Below are positions 46,890 through 59,594 of a stretch of 64,000 nt of DNA, piece after piece. The position numbers and the translations under genes are program-made. The notes beneath the pieces are model-generated. The model was not told the DNA's origin. It saw only the letters and a list, made by a program, of their open reading frames with translations, and searched no databases. The stretch comes from Ricinus communis. Lineage: Eukaryota; Streptophyta; Magnoliopsida; Malpighiales; Euphorbiaceae. How positions within the stretch are numbered: position 1 is the stretch's first letter; each line of letters opens with the position of its first letter. Location of the stretch: positions 5,676,501 to 5,740,500 of the forward strand of contig NC_063265.1 of assembly GCF_019578655.1 (NCBI RefSeq). The letters run 5' to 3'.

Positions 46890-48190
46890 TACCTCGACAA
46901 ACCTGCATCCAGGATTGGCTAATTTGTTAAGAAATTAAAAGAAGCCAATGGTTCATTTAGCTCGTGCATTCATTCAAGGAACTTATGTCCAAAGGCTAAT
47001 CTACACTATAATATTGCTACAACAAAACGGAAAAAGAAAAAAGAAAAAAAAGTGAAAGAGAAACGAAGAAAGCTTACTTGCCTTTTGGTTTGGGCACTGG
47101 GTCAGATCACCCAGCACCAAATCCTTGCTAATGGAACTGCAGCAGAAACTTGTAGTTCGCAGCGAGACGACGTTTATGCTCTCTTCACTTTTTCTGGTCG
47201 GGCAATTAAGTTAGTATGAAAAGTCAAGTTTACCCTCTGAACTGAAAAGGTCAATGTAAACCTAATGAAAAATTAAAAGATCTCACGAAAGCAAAAACAG
47301 AAGGAAAAAGAAAAACCCAAGATCCCAAAAAAAACCGCGTAATAAAACCCACAAAGGAAAAATGGGAGAAGAGAGCGAAATACAATGTATAATAGACTGT
47401 AAAAGTGATTAGAAACCGATGTAGAATCAAAGAACTAGCATTAACAGTTAGGCTTTATTTATGAGATAAAAGGGGAATTGTAGGAATTTATAATTTTGAG
47501 TATCCAAGAAGAGTGTTGTAAGTGAACGGGTAGGATGGAGCGAAGAAGGGCGGGGTGGTTACCAGACGGCACATTTAAAAGCTGGCAGAGGCTCTAAAAT
47601 TGAAGCCGTGTTGTAGATTATTTCCTTCCCGACTGTTAAATTTTAGACTATATACGGACTGTGCATGTAGAAGTGTTATTAGTTAAATTTTTTTCATCTT
47701 CAATGTTTGTGTTTTCTATTTTTTAATTTGATTGTTTCGAAAAGAACTGTAATTTAAAAGAAAGTTATCGAATTTATTAATGTGTTTTACTTTCTTATTA
47801 TGAATTGTATGGACTAAATTTTATTTTTTTAAAAAAAGAATAACAGAAATAATTATTTTTTATTAAATCTATGGCTTTTATTTTTTTAAATTATTGTGTT
47901 AAAATATTAAGAAAATATATATAAATCTATAATTTCGATTGAATTTTATTTTTTTGATTATATTTCAAAAAAATAAAAAGATTAACTATAAAATAACTGA
48001 AACATAATTTAAAAACGACTGAAAAAACTACATTATAAAATTAAAAGATTATACATTTTTAAAAAGATATTTACACAATAAAAGTAAAATGTTCTTCTAT
48101 GGCTTTTAGTACATTTTTTAAAAGCTCCGTAATTTAAAACCGCACAAACCGATATGCAATGGTGAGTTGGATTTGATTATTTGTTTTTAT
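46890..48190. other. Promoter region of the methyltransferase gene and AT-rich spacer
   Basis: The first 700 bp include a probable non-coding first exon (cytosine- and guanine-rich stretch near 47085-47200). Beyond 47650 the DNA is AT-rich without recognisable features. Confidence 0.45.
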
Positions 48191-48199
48191 ATTTTGGGG

Positions 48200-48545
48200 A
48201 TTAGTAAATTTTCAACCGCAAATTGTCAAAACCACACCAAGCCGATTCTGGAGCACCCCTAAAGTCACAGGACGACCTATACACTGGAGCTGCATCCATC
48301 AGAGTCAGTCGGACCATTTCTCTGCACCTAGTAAGCAGCACTTGAACCTTTTAGATAGTGAAATCATTTACCGCTAAATATGATAGGTTAAGCATTTAGC
48401 CGCCCATCATTTGAGGGTCCATCTGTTGGCCATGTAGAATTAGAAGCATCCGATACAGATGAAGAGATAGAGCAGAGTAGATTAGTGGGCATCATTCAGA
48501 AGACAACATCTAAGACGTGGTAGGATAAAACCGCCTGATGATATA
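48200..48545 (+). pseudogene. Coding-like remnant of unknown origin
   Basis: A compositionally distinct patch. One frame (about 48414-48524) is open for about 37 codons, reads VGHVELEASDTDEEIEQSRL and ends at a stop, with no start or splice context. It looks like a decayed exon, perhaps from a transposon-carried plant gene. Family not recognised. Confidence 0.3.
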
Positions 48546-49190
48546 TCAGTACACACAGATAATGAGGCTACTTATGATTTCATATTTTAAGGTTTTATTT
48601 TTATTTTTATTTTAATTAAGTTTTTAGTATCTCATAACCCCATCCCAATTAAAAATATTTATTTTATATTTTATATTCACAATTTAGAATAGGAGTTAAT
48701 AAATTTTAAATTCATCATCATAATTTTTAAAATACTATCCAAACAAATTATTTTAAAAAATTCAATTTAACTTATATTTTAATCTAATGATTTTTCTTTT
48801 TTTTAATACATAGTAGGACTTCAGTATAATTAATAAATTGATACTAAATGTGTAATAAATTTAAATCATTAACAAAATTTTATAATGTATCAAATACATA
48901 TAGTACAATTAATAACTTTCTAATAGTACAATTAGTAACTCTTGGAATAATAAAAGAAAAAGATGAATGCATGGTAAAGTGTTTAGTATATATACACATT
49001 AGATTCGATGTGGGGAAGTGTTTCCTATCTTATTCAGGTGCTAGAGAGCATTACACTCTTTTCCCGAAAGATCATTTGATGGATTCATTTTGATCATAGG
49101 GACAAAAGAAAATAATGATTTCCAATATATGGTATGTGCAATTGGTGGAATCTAAAATGGGACACTTGTTGCCTACATTAATCAATTTGT
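48546..49190. other. AT-rich spacer
   Basis: Mostly AT-rich. The frame 48848-49093 has no family features, and its surroundings (repeated attaataa-type words) look like transposon debris. Confidence 0.4.
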
Positions 49191-49259
49191 ACGCTATACG
49201 TGCGTTTCATCTTCAAATATAGTTGATGATAACATATAAAACTGGAGAAGTTCTGTTAC

Positions 49260-49456
49260 CTGTAATTTCAGATATTGGTAATATGAACGACTACCAGGAT
49301 AGCTAGAAAAAGAAAAGATGATGAATAAATCAGTACCCAGAAATAAAAATTCAAAATTGGAAGTTTTTAGGAATACAAACCTCAAGTTCTGCAAGCGCAA
49401 GGGCAAGGGCTACACCATCGGCAAGGTGAACAGCTTGAGGAGATTGAAACAAAAGA
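49260..49456 (-). pseudogene. Exon-like gene fragments
   Basis: Two minus-strand segments look like exons. One (49456-49381, acceptor tgtagcag side, donor gtttgt) reads QSPQAVHLADGVALALALAE. The other (49302-49260, acceptor tttttctag, donor gtaaca) reads YPGSRSYYQYLKLQ. Splice-like borders are present, but the two pieces do not join in frame, so they are probably relics of a larger gene. I cannot name the family. They lie downstream of the BTB gene on the same strand. Confidence 0.35.
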
Positions 49457-49671
49457 CTGCTACATAAACGATAACAAGCTTTAATTGAAAATTATGTTTG
49501 GGAGGAGTGGTATACAGTGTCAATAGTCCAGCCGAGGTTGTTTCAAATGAGATCGTTAGGATCAATATTTCTCACCTGCCTGCCTCAGACTGTAATAACC
49601 CCAAATTCAATTACTTATACAACAAACAAGTTGACAAGATTCTAAACACCAATATTGCTAAATTTTAAGTG

Positions 49672-51075
49672 TCACAAAACTGAGACTGCACCAGAAAAAT
49701 AAGAACTTTCCCAAACCTCAATACCCTCGACATCTTCTCTGCTAACAAACAATCTATTCCCACCTCCTTCAATCTTCCTAATTATCCCTCTCTCAGAATC
49801 CTTCACTTTATCCACAAAATTCCTTCTATACAATCCCTCACTGATAAAACTCTCACGTTCTTTCTCCACAACCTTTGACCAAACTTCAAGAGACCCTTCT
49901 CTTCCTACAAAAACTTGACTCCTATAACAATGTATCACACTCTCCATTAGCCCACCACTAAATTTCATGCTAGGATTTTTGTCTTCCATATACACCCACG
50001 GATCTTCTTCTAGTTTGCGCAAATCTGCCACTGCCAAATCACCAGACTTGGAACAAATCTTGAACAAACACGAATTCTCCACGTCAACATCCACGTCAGC
50101 AAACGAATCACCAAATCTACTACTCCGACCTGAGCCGGGCTCATTCGTTTCCCACACCACATCATTACTCCGAGGGTCCCATATTCTAATATAACCAGAA
50201 TACCCAAACGCCCCACTTGTAACTGCCGATCCAATAATCACGCTATTATTGGAAAGCCACGTCAGCTTCGTTGGGACTGTATTCTTCGATGAGCTTCCAA
50301 ATTGTCTCGCAATCTCCGAAACGATCTGGAGCGTTGATTTATCTATCACTAATATACAATTCTCTCTATGTTGACAATCAAATGATGCAAAAACCTGATT
50401 TGCTGAGTCAGCAATCGAACAAACCCTAGCTTTGTAAATTCTCGGATCGGTCCGGTCGGTCCACTGAGTTGACCCGAGGTGACGAGAACCACAAAAATCA
50501 TAAAAATGAAGACCAGCGGCGGAGTCAGATCCAACGGCGGCTATATCCGCCGCTACACGGCGGATTGAGGTGATATCGTCGAGGTGTGTACGGATAGTGG
50601 AAGAATGACTTAAATTCCAATCATAAGCTGAAATCTGACCTCCGTGAGCTATCCAGATAGAGCCATCGGAGTCGGCGGTGAATGCGGAGGGAAAACCATC
50701 AGAGGCGGGGCGGAGAGTGGTGACAAGAGAGGCGTCGATGCCGGACAGAGGAGGAGGAGACATGGCTGATTTAAGGTGAGATTCGATGCCGTAATAGAGA
50801 GCTTCATCGGCGAGTTCTTGTTTAGAGAAGCGAGTGGCGGTGGAAGGGATGCGATCGGAGCGGAGTAGAGAAAGGAGAACAGAGAATATCTCTGGATCGC
50901 GATCGATGAAAATAGGGTCTGGAGCGGCGCGTGTAGAGAGAGTGGCTAAGAGAGAATCTGGACCGCCTGATGCAAGCGTTGAAACTGTTGTTTCGAAGAG
51001 TTTGCCTCCTACGTTTAGCTTTATCCGGTCGCTGTAACGCTGGCCGGAGCTTGAGTTTGGAATTTCAGCGTCCAT
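49672..51075 (-). CDS. BTB/POZ domain protein of the At4g30940/At2g24240 (KCTD-like) type
   Basis: Single exon for 467 residues. The ATG at 51075 ([10 protein letters not shown]) is chosen over the upstream part of the open frame, which lacks family content. Residues 17-105 form a T1/BTB domain as in KCTD proteins: [18 protein letters not shown], then [17 protein letters not shown] and [15 protein letters not shown]. The rest (about 115-467) is a WD40-like beta-propeller region seen in this plant family, with repeats such as [33 protein letters not shown] and SLEVWSKV. Arabidopsis members are about 440 residues, so this one is full length. The domain suggests a CUL3 substrate adaptor or oligomerising scaffold, but substrates are unknown. 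Confidence 0.88.
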   Translation of the reverse strand: MDAEIPNSSSGQRYSDRIKLNVGGKLFETTVSTLASGGPDSLLATLSTRAAPDPIFIDRDPEIFSVLLSLLRSDRIPSTATRFSKQELADEALYYGIESHLKSAMSPPPLSGIDASLVTTLRPASDGFPSAFTADSDGSIWIAHGGQISAYDWNLSHSSTIRTHLDDITSIRRVAADIAAVGSDSAAGLHFYDFCGSRHLGSTQWTDRTDPRIYKARVCSIADSANQVFASFDCQHRENCILVIDKSTLQIVSEIARQFGSSSKNTVPTKLTWLSNNSVIIGSAVTSGAFGYSGYIRIWDPRSNDVVWETNEPGSGRSSRFGDSFADVDVDVENSCLFKICSKSGDLAVADLRKLEEDPWVYMEDKNPSMKFSGGLMESVIHCYRSQVFVGREGSLEVWSKVVEKERESFISEGLYRRNFVDKVKDSERGIIRKIEGGGNRLFVSREDVEGIEVWESSYFSGAVSVL

Positions 51076-51330
51076 TGTGGTTGAACTTGTGACCGTTGTA
51101 GTGTGCGTTTGGGCCAAGCAGTTAGATAAAGTAGAATACACAATTATGAACCTTTTAACTTATAATGGGCTTGGATAAATGCTACACAGCTATAGGTTAT
51201 TGGAACTTTCTTTTTTCCATATTTAACAAGCACAAGCTTCCATTCTCGCAAAAATAAAATAAAATAAAAACAAGGTTGTTTCGTTTGTTTGCTTTTTATT
51301 ATTATTATTATTTTGTTATTATTATTAAAA

Positions 51331-51926
51331 ATAATTATTATTTAACTCCTATATTTTTTTATATTATACTGATTATTTCATAACATTTAAAATATTTAAT
51401 TCTTTTATCATTCTATTTTACAGTATTTATAAAAATAATTAAATAATTTTTTTAATTACTCTAATTTTTTAACATTAATTAAATTATAGTAAAATTTAAA
51501 TATGTTAAAAATATTTATATTAATCAAAATATTAAAAATTTATATAATTTAATATTAAATTTTTAAAATAAAATAAATATTATTTTTATTATTAATTTTA
51601 TTACAATAGAATTATAATTTTGATATGAGATTTGAGAATCAAATTATATTTTTTTATCAATTTCGTTCTTTATTTGTATTGACTTTTAAAATGTAAGAAA
51701 ATTTTAATATAATAAATAAAATATAGGAGCAATTTGTATATTATATAAAAATCAGAAAGTAAATAACTTAAAACCAAACCTAATTATAATTTATTAATGG
51801 AAATTTTATAGAATATATTTTTAATATAAAATTATAAAATAAAATGATAGAAGAATATATTTTTAAAATGTTAAAATAACTGCATAATATAAAAAAGAAA
51901 AAAGATGAGGTAAATAGTAATTATCT
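51331..51926. repeat. Foldback element with ~95-bp inverted repeats
   Basis: The left arm (51331-51425; ttatattatactgattattt, then ttcttttatcattctatttta) matches the reverse complement of 51832-51926 (ttatattatgcagttatttt, then ttcttctatcattttatttta). Both sides abut (TTA)n tracts. The interior is AT-rich and non-coding. Confidence 0.55.
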
Positions 51927-52192
51927 CTTATTATTATTATTATTAGATATTAAAATAGTATTTTCTTTTGGCTAATGCCATTTTTAACCTTTCCAAAAGA
52001 TTCTTGTCAAATATAAATTACTAACAAAAGTAGTTTTTCTATTTGTGGAGGGACTCATTTAAAATTTTTATTTTTTTTATTTGTAAAACAATTAACAATA
52101 CAAACTTTAATTAATTTAAAACTAAATAATCATTTTATTAAAAAAATATCAGCTCATCAATTTAACCGCGGCTCTTATTATTATTATTATTA

Positions 52193-52231
<39 letters not shown>

Positions 52232-53640
52232 ATTATGTTTTTTAGAGTTAGGTGGTGTTATATTATTAGTTGCGTTTTAAATGGGTTGCACACACTAACA
52301 GAATATAAAGTAGAGATCTAATGGTTTTTCCTCAAATTATTCGACAGTTTTTTTTGGTACTGTTGAAAGGTATGTTCCACATTGGATATATGAAAAAAAT
52401 TATAATATAAAAGGACAAATTTTTTAATTAAATTTGAATTATACTAATGATTAGACTTCAATTAAAACTGATTTATTAATGTGTTATTCAGACTCTTTTT
52501 ATTTTAATTTTAGACTCATTAATTTCTATATAGTGTCAGAATCTAAAAATAGATCTATTATGAGGCCCGTTTAATTTATGAATTATATAATTCAGGACCT
52601 TGAGTTTATATTGGCTTGAGAGGAAATTGTTGAAGAATGTATAATTACACTAAATATTTAAAAAAAATATGTAAGAATTTATAATATAAACCAACAACCC
52701 TATTAACTCAGACTTATGTCAAGGTTATGGTCAGATTCAAAATAAAAATTAATTTATTAATTATCCATTCACACTCTCTCATCTCTAACCATTGAGCCCG
52801 TGGATTTCTTCTAGGTACCTTCTGCCTTTATGATATAAAAGTTAGCTAATTTCGTGTTTCTTTTGTTTAGTTCATGTCATTCAAATTTAAACTAAAATAT
52901 ATCAATAATAATATTTATTCTTAATTGTTTTTTTTTTTTAACTTTTTAAGATTAAATAAGTCCTCACAAATTTTCAAAATTTATAATAAGTGATGTCTCA
53001 AATTGATAGCAAATAGATTCATCTGTTTCACATTCTTGACATATCAAACAAAAAGCATGCTTGATACACAAACAAAAAGTATGCAATGTGCAAATATACA
53101 AGACACTGCTTATGGTATTTATGGCATTTCTCACAAGAGATACTGGCAATTTCCTTGTGTCAATAATTTTTTTTTATATTAATTTAAATTTATATATTAT
53201 TTTAATTATAAAATATAATTATATTTAACTATTATTTTATTTTAATAAGTATTTAATATTATTATTTTATTTTAATAAATTTAAAAATTAATAATTATAG
53301 TGGCAATATATGATTACTAATTTTTCTATTATATTTAGCTAATTTTATTTTAATAAATATTTCATAATATGATTTTATTTAATTAATATTTAATATTATT
53401 ATTTTATTTGATTAATATTTAATATTATAATAAATTATTATATAACTACATCAAAATCACATATATTTTTGTTAGAATTTTACATATGATATGGCTTTTT
53501 AGAATGTTATCAAGTGAAATCTCATGACACAATTTGATGTACTTAATATATATATTGGCAATTTGATAATATTATTGTATGATTATTTTATTTATTTTTA
53601 TATTATAATTTTTATGTTATATATAACTTAATTTATAATA
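51927..53640. other. AT-rich spacer with (TTA)n microsatellites
   Basis: Contains TTA repeats at 51929-51946 and 52177-52232. It also holds degenerate tandem words of the form attttaataaatatttaatatt between 53170 and 53430. No coding sequence recognised. Confidence 0.5.
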
Positions 53641-53654
53641 ATATTCGTTTGAAA

Positions 53655-53767
53655 TTAAGTCTTACTTTTATTCTTATAATATTTCTATTTACATTTATAT
53701 TAGTCAGTTATAAAATTCATATAATATAATCTTATAAAAAATTTATATTTATTATATACTAAGACAA

Positions 53768-53803
<36 letters not shown>

Positions 53804-54060
53804 TATCAATTTTAATTCTGTATTTATTTTATTGTATTAATAAGTTCTCATACGTTTATATAATAATTATTTTTTAAAAATCATATTGTTAGAGTTCTTG
53901 CTATCTATTTATTTTTATTATTATTACTTTTTAAATAGAAATATCATAAGAATAAAAGTAAAACTTATATTTATCATATGCTAAAATAGATAAATATATA
54001 TATTTATCAATTTTAATTTTATATCTATTTTATTGTACCAATAAATTAGCAATTTAGTAT
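53655..54060. repeat. AT-rich foldback/duplicated segment with (TA)n core
   Basis: The segment cttacttttattcttataat (53659 on) recurs in inverse orientation at 53930-53966. The segment 53738-53852 recurs in direct orientation at 53966-54050 (atttatcaattttaatt, then attttattgta). A (TA)14 tract lies at 53772-53799. Probably a decayed, internally rearranged MITE. Confidence 0.4.
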
Positions 54061-54225
54061 GCTCTTAAAAGAATACAGTGAAGAAGCGCTATTGAGACCA
54101 TTTTTATGTTACAAATTGAAAGTTAGAGATGGTAGCAAAATTGATATAAATCTTGGACACGGTTTGTGTTAATTATCATAAAATTAAACTTGTCTGGCTT
54201 TACATTAATTTTTTGAAAGGATTAA

Positions 54226-54450
54226 GGGTTTGTTCGGTTCATTAGTTGTGTAAAGGGAAAAAAAAAGAATCTTAAGAGGAAAATAAGAATATTTGTTTCC
54301 ATTGTTTAGGATGTTTATTTCAACGGTGAAAAGAAAAGAGAAATGTCATATATTATTATCTTAACTTTTTTTTGTTTTCAATTTGAAGAGAAATCTTAAT
54401 TTATTTCCTTTTTTTTTTTCTCTCTACTTTTATTCAACCAAACAAAGCTT
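54226..54450. repeat. MITE-like element with hAT-style ends
   Basis: The left end aagggtttgttcggttcatta and the complement of the right end, aagctttgtttggttgaata, are imperfect inverted repeats around about 225 bp of AT-rich DNA. Confidence 0.35.
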
Positions 54451-56256
54451 GAAATAATAGAAAGGAACATTTAGTAAGGAAAAACAGAACCTTTCTTCTC
54501 AACAGTGATTAAATTAAATCGAAAACGTAGAAAAAAAAAATTTTAAATGGGCCTAATTTCCATTTCTTTAATAGTAAGTCGAGCAATTATATTGGCTGTA
54601 GGCTTGCAGTATACATTTTATTTATAAAGAATCAACTACTATATGTTATAGACAAATAAATGTCCCCATTTTGTAGTTGTGGGACTAAATTACCCTTTCA
54701 AGAAAATTAATCACTGCCACTTAAAAATTGTTGAATGATCTTGTTCCTGACAACCAGAAAAAGGCTGCTCTGTTTTTCGGATCTGGGATTTTCTTCTATA
54801 ACCGACAGAATGCATGCTAATACCTTTTCCTTTTATTCTTTTTATATTTTATTTTGCTTGTTTCTATTAGTCCCAGTAATCCTTTCCCCATGGCAATTTG
54901 TTATAGTCGACTTTTCTACATCACAAAATATATACCCCAGCCTCTGCTGTTCTGTTGATAATTTAATGGTAGCAGTAAACTTTAATTTGTCGGTATGAGA
55001 CCCATTTCAGTATCTGGGTCGTTTCTCAAACTTTAAAATGTCGATCAAAATTAACTAAAATAATAAAAAAATTATTTTATAATATAGTCGTAGCGATATT
55101 TTATTTTGAAATGAGCAGTTTATATATAGTTTCATAATATATTTATCTTGATTTTTTTTAGTTAATATATGAACGGATTAATAGATCATATTCTGCACGA
55201 TGAATAATTATTTTTTTATACATATTATAGAAAAAGAACTTCACCTAATATGAGAAAAGGTGATCTGAGTTGGCGAACCAATAAATTTTGAGTTGAGAAT
55301 TTCTTACTCTCCACATAAAAATACAGAATCAAACTAAGGACCATTATGGTATAATTCTGGGAACAAGTAGGAGGGTCAATGGGAGGAACATCCGCGCATT
55401 TAAGGAGCACATAGAGCAAAAGAATTAAACGCTGCCAACAAAACTCACGAGAAGGCCAAGCTGAAAGGTTGGATTTGTGATGCTTAGCATTAAACACACT
55501 CATCCCTGCGGCCTGCCCAGAGATGCGACCGAGTGTGCGTGGCAGCTGGGCATCAAAACAACCTGTCACCCGGACGTTGTCGTTCGTTTAGAGGCCTCTC
55601 AGTTTCAATGGTTGCGGGCCATCTCTGGCTACCCAGGGACCATTCCTACCCCAAAATTGGTGTACTCGAGTTGACTAATTGCCGATTCCCCAAAGGTTAT
55701 AGCCCAGTGCTATTATATCATCATTATTTTCTAGTGAATTTCTCAGCACCTTCGCACAATATGCAATATCATAGATATTTAGGACCATATTATATAGAAA
55801 AAAATTATAAAAATACATTTTTTTTATTTTTTATAAGAAATACAGTTTTAATTTTTTTTTTCATTTTTATTGTGTAAAAGTATTAAAAATATGATTTTTT
55901 AACCTTTTTTTTTAAATACGGTATTAGTTATTTCTTGATTATCTTTTGAAAAGTAAAAAAATAAAGAAAAAAATTTAAAAATAATCACACCGTATTTTCT
56001 TAAAAAGAAGTTAAAAAACAGTATTTTTTTTAAAAAAATTACAGTCAAAATAATGTTTATTATTGATTTTAGTATATTTTTAGAAAATTGTGTATTATTT
56101 AATCAGAGATAGCTTTAATCGTTGGTCAAATTAAGAGGGTGGCTGTGGACTTGAGTCATGGCTGCTCATTGTGAGTTGGGCCATTTAATTCAAAGCCCAT
56201 GTGGGCATGTCCCTTGTTGAATCTCTGCCAAAGTTTCATAGCACTAAAATAATATA
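54451..56256. other. Spacer with a higher-complexity patch
   Basis: Mostly AT-rich. The part 55330-55680 is balanced in composition and carries short frames on both strands (for example 55225-55569 minus) with no recognisable family. It does not match tRNA, 5S rRNA or a known plant microRNA that I can recall. The frame at 54735-54998 also looks random. Confidence 0.4.
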
Positions 56257-57360
56257 GGGTTAAATATTATTCATTTTATACGGGTTCACATAATATATGA
56301 GTCAGTTTTTATAATTTTTTATTATATTAATTTTTTAAATTTTAATAAAATTAATTATTATCCATTTCTATGTTTCTGTTATAATTCAAGGATTAAATGA
56401 GTAATTTAAGATTACAATTTGATTGTTAAATTTATTATCAAGTATTAAATTCATTCAAAATTAATTTTATTATCAAATTAGAGTAAAATTTTATTTTTAG
56501 CAAAAGTTAGTTTTAGTGTTTAATTAAAATAATAAATTTAATATTTTCTTTACTCTAATTTTTTTATTTTTAATATAATTTAATTGAAGCAATTTAAATA
56601 TTTTAAAACTACTTATATTTATAATAATATTATTAAATTACTATATAATTTAATTTTAGTTATTAATATAAAATAAATATTTCTAGTTAAAAAATCAATC
56701 TATTATTATTTTTGTTATATATTATAGTTAAACTATATAAAAAATAAAAAATAAATTAAACAATAATCTCTTAATCTAGTGAAATAATCTAGACACCAAA
56801 TTGATAAATTCACTATCAATGAAGAGATCATATTAATTTTGTATGTTAAAAATGAAATATTTTATCAACTATTCAAATGAGATTAATACGAATAAATTTT
56901 TTATTTTTAATATAGTTTAATTTTAATGTCTAGTAAAAATAATTACTTGTAACTATTTATTTTATTTAAAAATTTAAAATTAACCTACATAGTAATTAAA
57001 TAATATAAAATAAAAAAATAAATATTTTTAATATGTTTAAGTTTTCTTAGAATTAGATTATACTATAAAAAATAAAAGATATAAACAAGTAAAAATCATT
57101 TTAATTAGATACTAACATTAATTTGTGCTAAAAATAACATTCTATTATAATTTGATAATAAAATTAATTTTGGATAAGCTTAATATTTGATAATAAATTT
57201 AAGGATCAAATTATAATTTTGAATTATTAGTTTAGCCCTTCAACTAACAGGGAGTAATAGTGAATTTTATTATAATTTAAAAAAAATTAATATAATAAAA
57301 AAATATAAAAAATAAATCATATATCAGATTAAATTACAAGGATTAAATAATATTTAATCC
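56257..57360. repeat. Foldback element with ~275-bp inverted repeats
   Basis: The left arm 56257-56532 (gggttaaatattatt, ttttattatattaattttt, attaattttattatcaaatt, tttttagca) matches the reverse complement of 57085-57360 over its full length with modest divergence. Outer flanks aataatata and aataaatata resemble a 9-10 bp target duplication with one indel. The interior has no coding sequence, fitting a non-autonomous long-TIR element. Confidence 0.65.
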
Positions 57361-58049
57361 AATAAATATATACATCTTGTAAAATGAGAACTTTAAAAGG
57401 ATCAGGAAGTGCCATTTTATCATATTCCCCGTTTGTTTCTTAAAATTATAATTGTCACTTGGATTACTGAATTATTAGTCCATTCATTGGATTATATGAT
57501 GATTTGGAACTAAATTAAGGGGGTGTTGTCAGCTGTTTGTATTACAAAATTAGTTTTGGGTCATTTCTCAAGCTGATAATGTAGGTACACGGACAAGTCA
57601 ACGTGCTAGTAAATGTCCAACAAATTGGGCCTTAACCAATTTTCCAAGCATTGCATTGCTGTGACAAATAGTAGTCAATAAATTACTTGTAGAACAGGTA
57701 TATAATGCTGCTGATTAACATGTCACTCACTACCTATTTATTATAGCATTAGTTTTTGTGTGCGGGTATCATTAGCTACCTTACTAAACTAGATCCGTTC
57801 TGTATATCATAATTAATAGAAAAATAAAATATATGTATGAATATTTTATATTTTAATATTAGATGATTGACGCAGATTTTTTCATTTAAAACTAATAAAT
57901 ATTTATCAATTATTCATCAATTTAGTATATAGATAGTAACATATAATAATTTTAGATAAAAAAATTTCAACATGAATAATGCAATTAGGTAAATCTGAGT
58001 ATCTTTCAATTATATCATCCTTCAATCTAGTGGTGGGAACTACTTCATA
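57361..58049. other. Intergenic spacer
   Basis: Mixed AT-rich DNA between the foldback element and the CACTA remnant. No gene or RNA recognised. Confidence 0.5.
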
Positions 58050-59594
58050 CACAATAAAAAACAGCAATTTAGCTACTACACTGAAGTAGTTGCTATTTAG
58101 TTATCATTTAGCGACTATTTTGCTTTTATATGGAGATCAAAGAATTTTCTTTTAAAAAATTTGTGATTATTTTGAAGTTAATTATATAGCTAGTGGTCGC
58201 TAATGTTTCTGTCACCAATATTTGGCGAGGACAACAACGACCAATTTGAAACCACAAGTATAGTTGCTAATGTGAGTTATAATTATTTGTAGTATAGTCT
58301 TTATTTTATAATAATAAAAAATAAAAAATATAATTTTATAATGGATATTATGTTACTAAAAGAATTAAATATAGAAACAATTAATATAATATATAAAGTT
58401 ATATGTATTTAAATTTATAATAAAAATGTCTTAAACATACTATAAATTATATATTTTTGATTATCATATATTATGATCTTATTATCTGTATTAATTATAT
58501 TATTTAATATATTTATTATATATGAATCTTTTATTAATTGTATATCTTTTAATATATATTATATTATTATGTTGTATAATATATTTTTTATTTACATATT
58601 TATTTATTATTGTATTTCTATTATTTTTAAATTTTAAATTTATAAATATAAATATAAATATATATAATACAATGATATAATAAATTGATATAAATATTTG
58701 AATAGTATAGCTGCCACTAGTATGATTGACGAGCACCACTTTGGACAGCTTAAAGACAATACCTCGCAGTTAACGCCTCAGTTGCACGAGAAAGACGAGC
58801 GGATTCAGCAGTTGGAGACCACTGTGCGCCAGTTTGTGCAGGAGTTGACCTAAGCAATATGTCCCCAACTTCTCTACCAGACTCCAACAATGACCGGCAA
58901 CAAGATCTACATTCTAGCTTTTTTTTAATATTTTTAACACTCTCTCATTGTTCATTCAATTTGTAACATGGAATTTTGTTATTTTATTATCTTCAGGGTG
59001 TTTGGACTTAACATTATAAATTTTTCAATTTAAATTACATTTCTTTTATATTTCGTTATTTTATAATTTAAAATCTTACCTTTCATTATATATAATTTTA
59101 ATATATATAACTTAAAGAACATAACATTAATAAAATTAAATATATTAAAAAAATAAATAAAAATTAATATAAAAATCTAATATAAGTTTAGCTATCACAT
59201 GCTAAGTGGTTTGACATGGTAGCTATACAAAGACCACTTGACGACCACAACTGATTGAAAGTTAAAATTAGAAATCAATTGGTTAGCAATAACTTCTAAG
59301 TGGTCTAAAAATTAAATATTCTTTAGCGACTACAGCATGTGATCTTTAAATTAGCTACCACACAACAATGGTCGCTAGTGGTAGCTAAATGGTCTCTAAG
59401 TAGTCTCCTACGTCTGTAAAATAGTGACCAACATGAGACCAAAAAAAGACCACAGTCGCGATAGCTAAATAGAGACCACATGTTATACCATATACCATAC
59501 TGTAATAGCTATTTTTGTAAGCGATCAAAATATCAGTTTAGCGAGCACTTAAAGCCCACATTTGGTGGTCTCTAGACTGCCTTTGTTTTTAGTG
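58050..59594 (+). mobile_element. Non-autonomous CACTA (En/Spm) transposon remnant
   Basis: The right end reads ctttgtttttagtg, i.e. CACTAAAAACAAAG on the other strand, and the left end reads cacaataaaaaacagcaatt, a mutated CACTA terminus. Both subterminal regions are packed with copies of tagcgac/tagctacca/gaccac words in both orientations, the pattern of plant CACTA elements. Inside is a short transposase-derived C-terminal frame (58722-58853). No matching 3-bp target duplication is seen, so exact borders are provisional. Confidence 0.7.
58722..58853 (+). pseudogene. C-terminal coiled-coil fragment of an En/Spm-type transposase
   Basis: A 43-codon frame reads MIDEHHFGQLKDN and continues to LHEKDERIQQLETTVRQFVQ with a stop after ELT. 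The heptad-like Glu/Gln-rich segment and its clear GC rise against AT-rich surroundings match the C-terminal coiled coil of plant Ptta/En/Spm-associated transposases. The rest of the coding region is gone, and the ATG is probably accidental. Confidence 0.6.

Noticed and set aside
50834..51037. Plus-strand frame opposite the BTB domain
   Set aside because: Antisense shadow of the BTB gene.
58500..58739. 79-codon minus-strand frame inside the CACTA remnant
   Set aside because: Almost entirely Ile/Asn/Tyr/Lys from AT-rich DNA; no protein-like composition.
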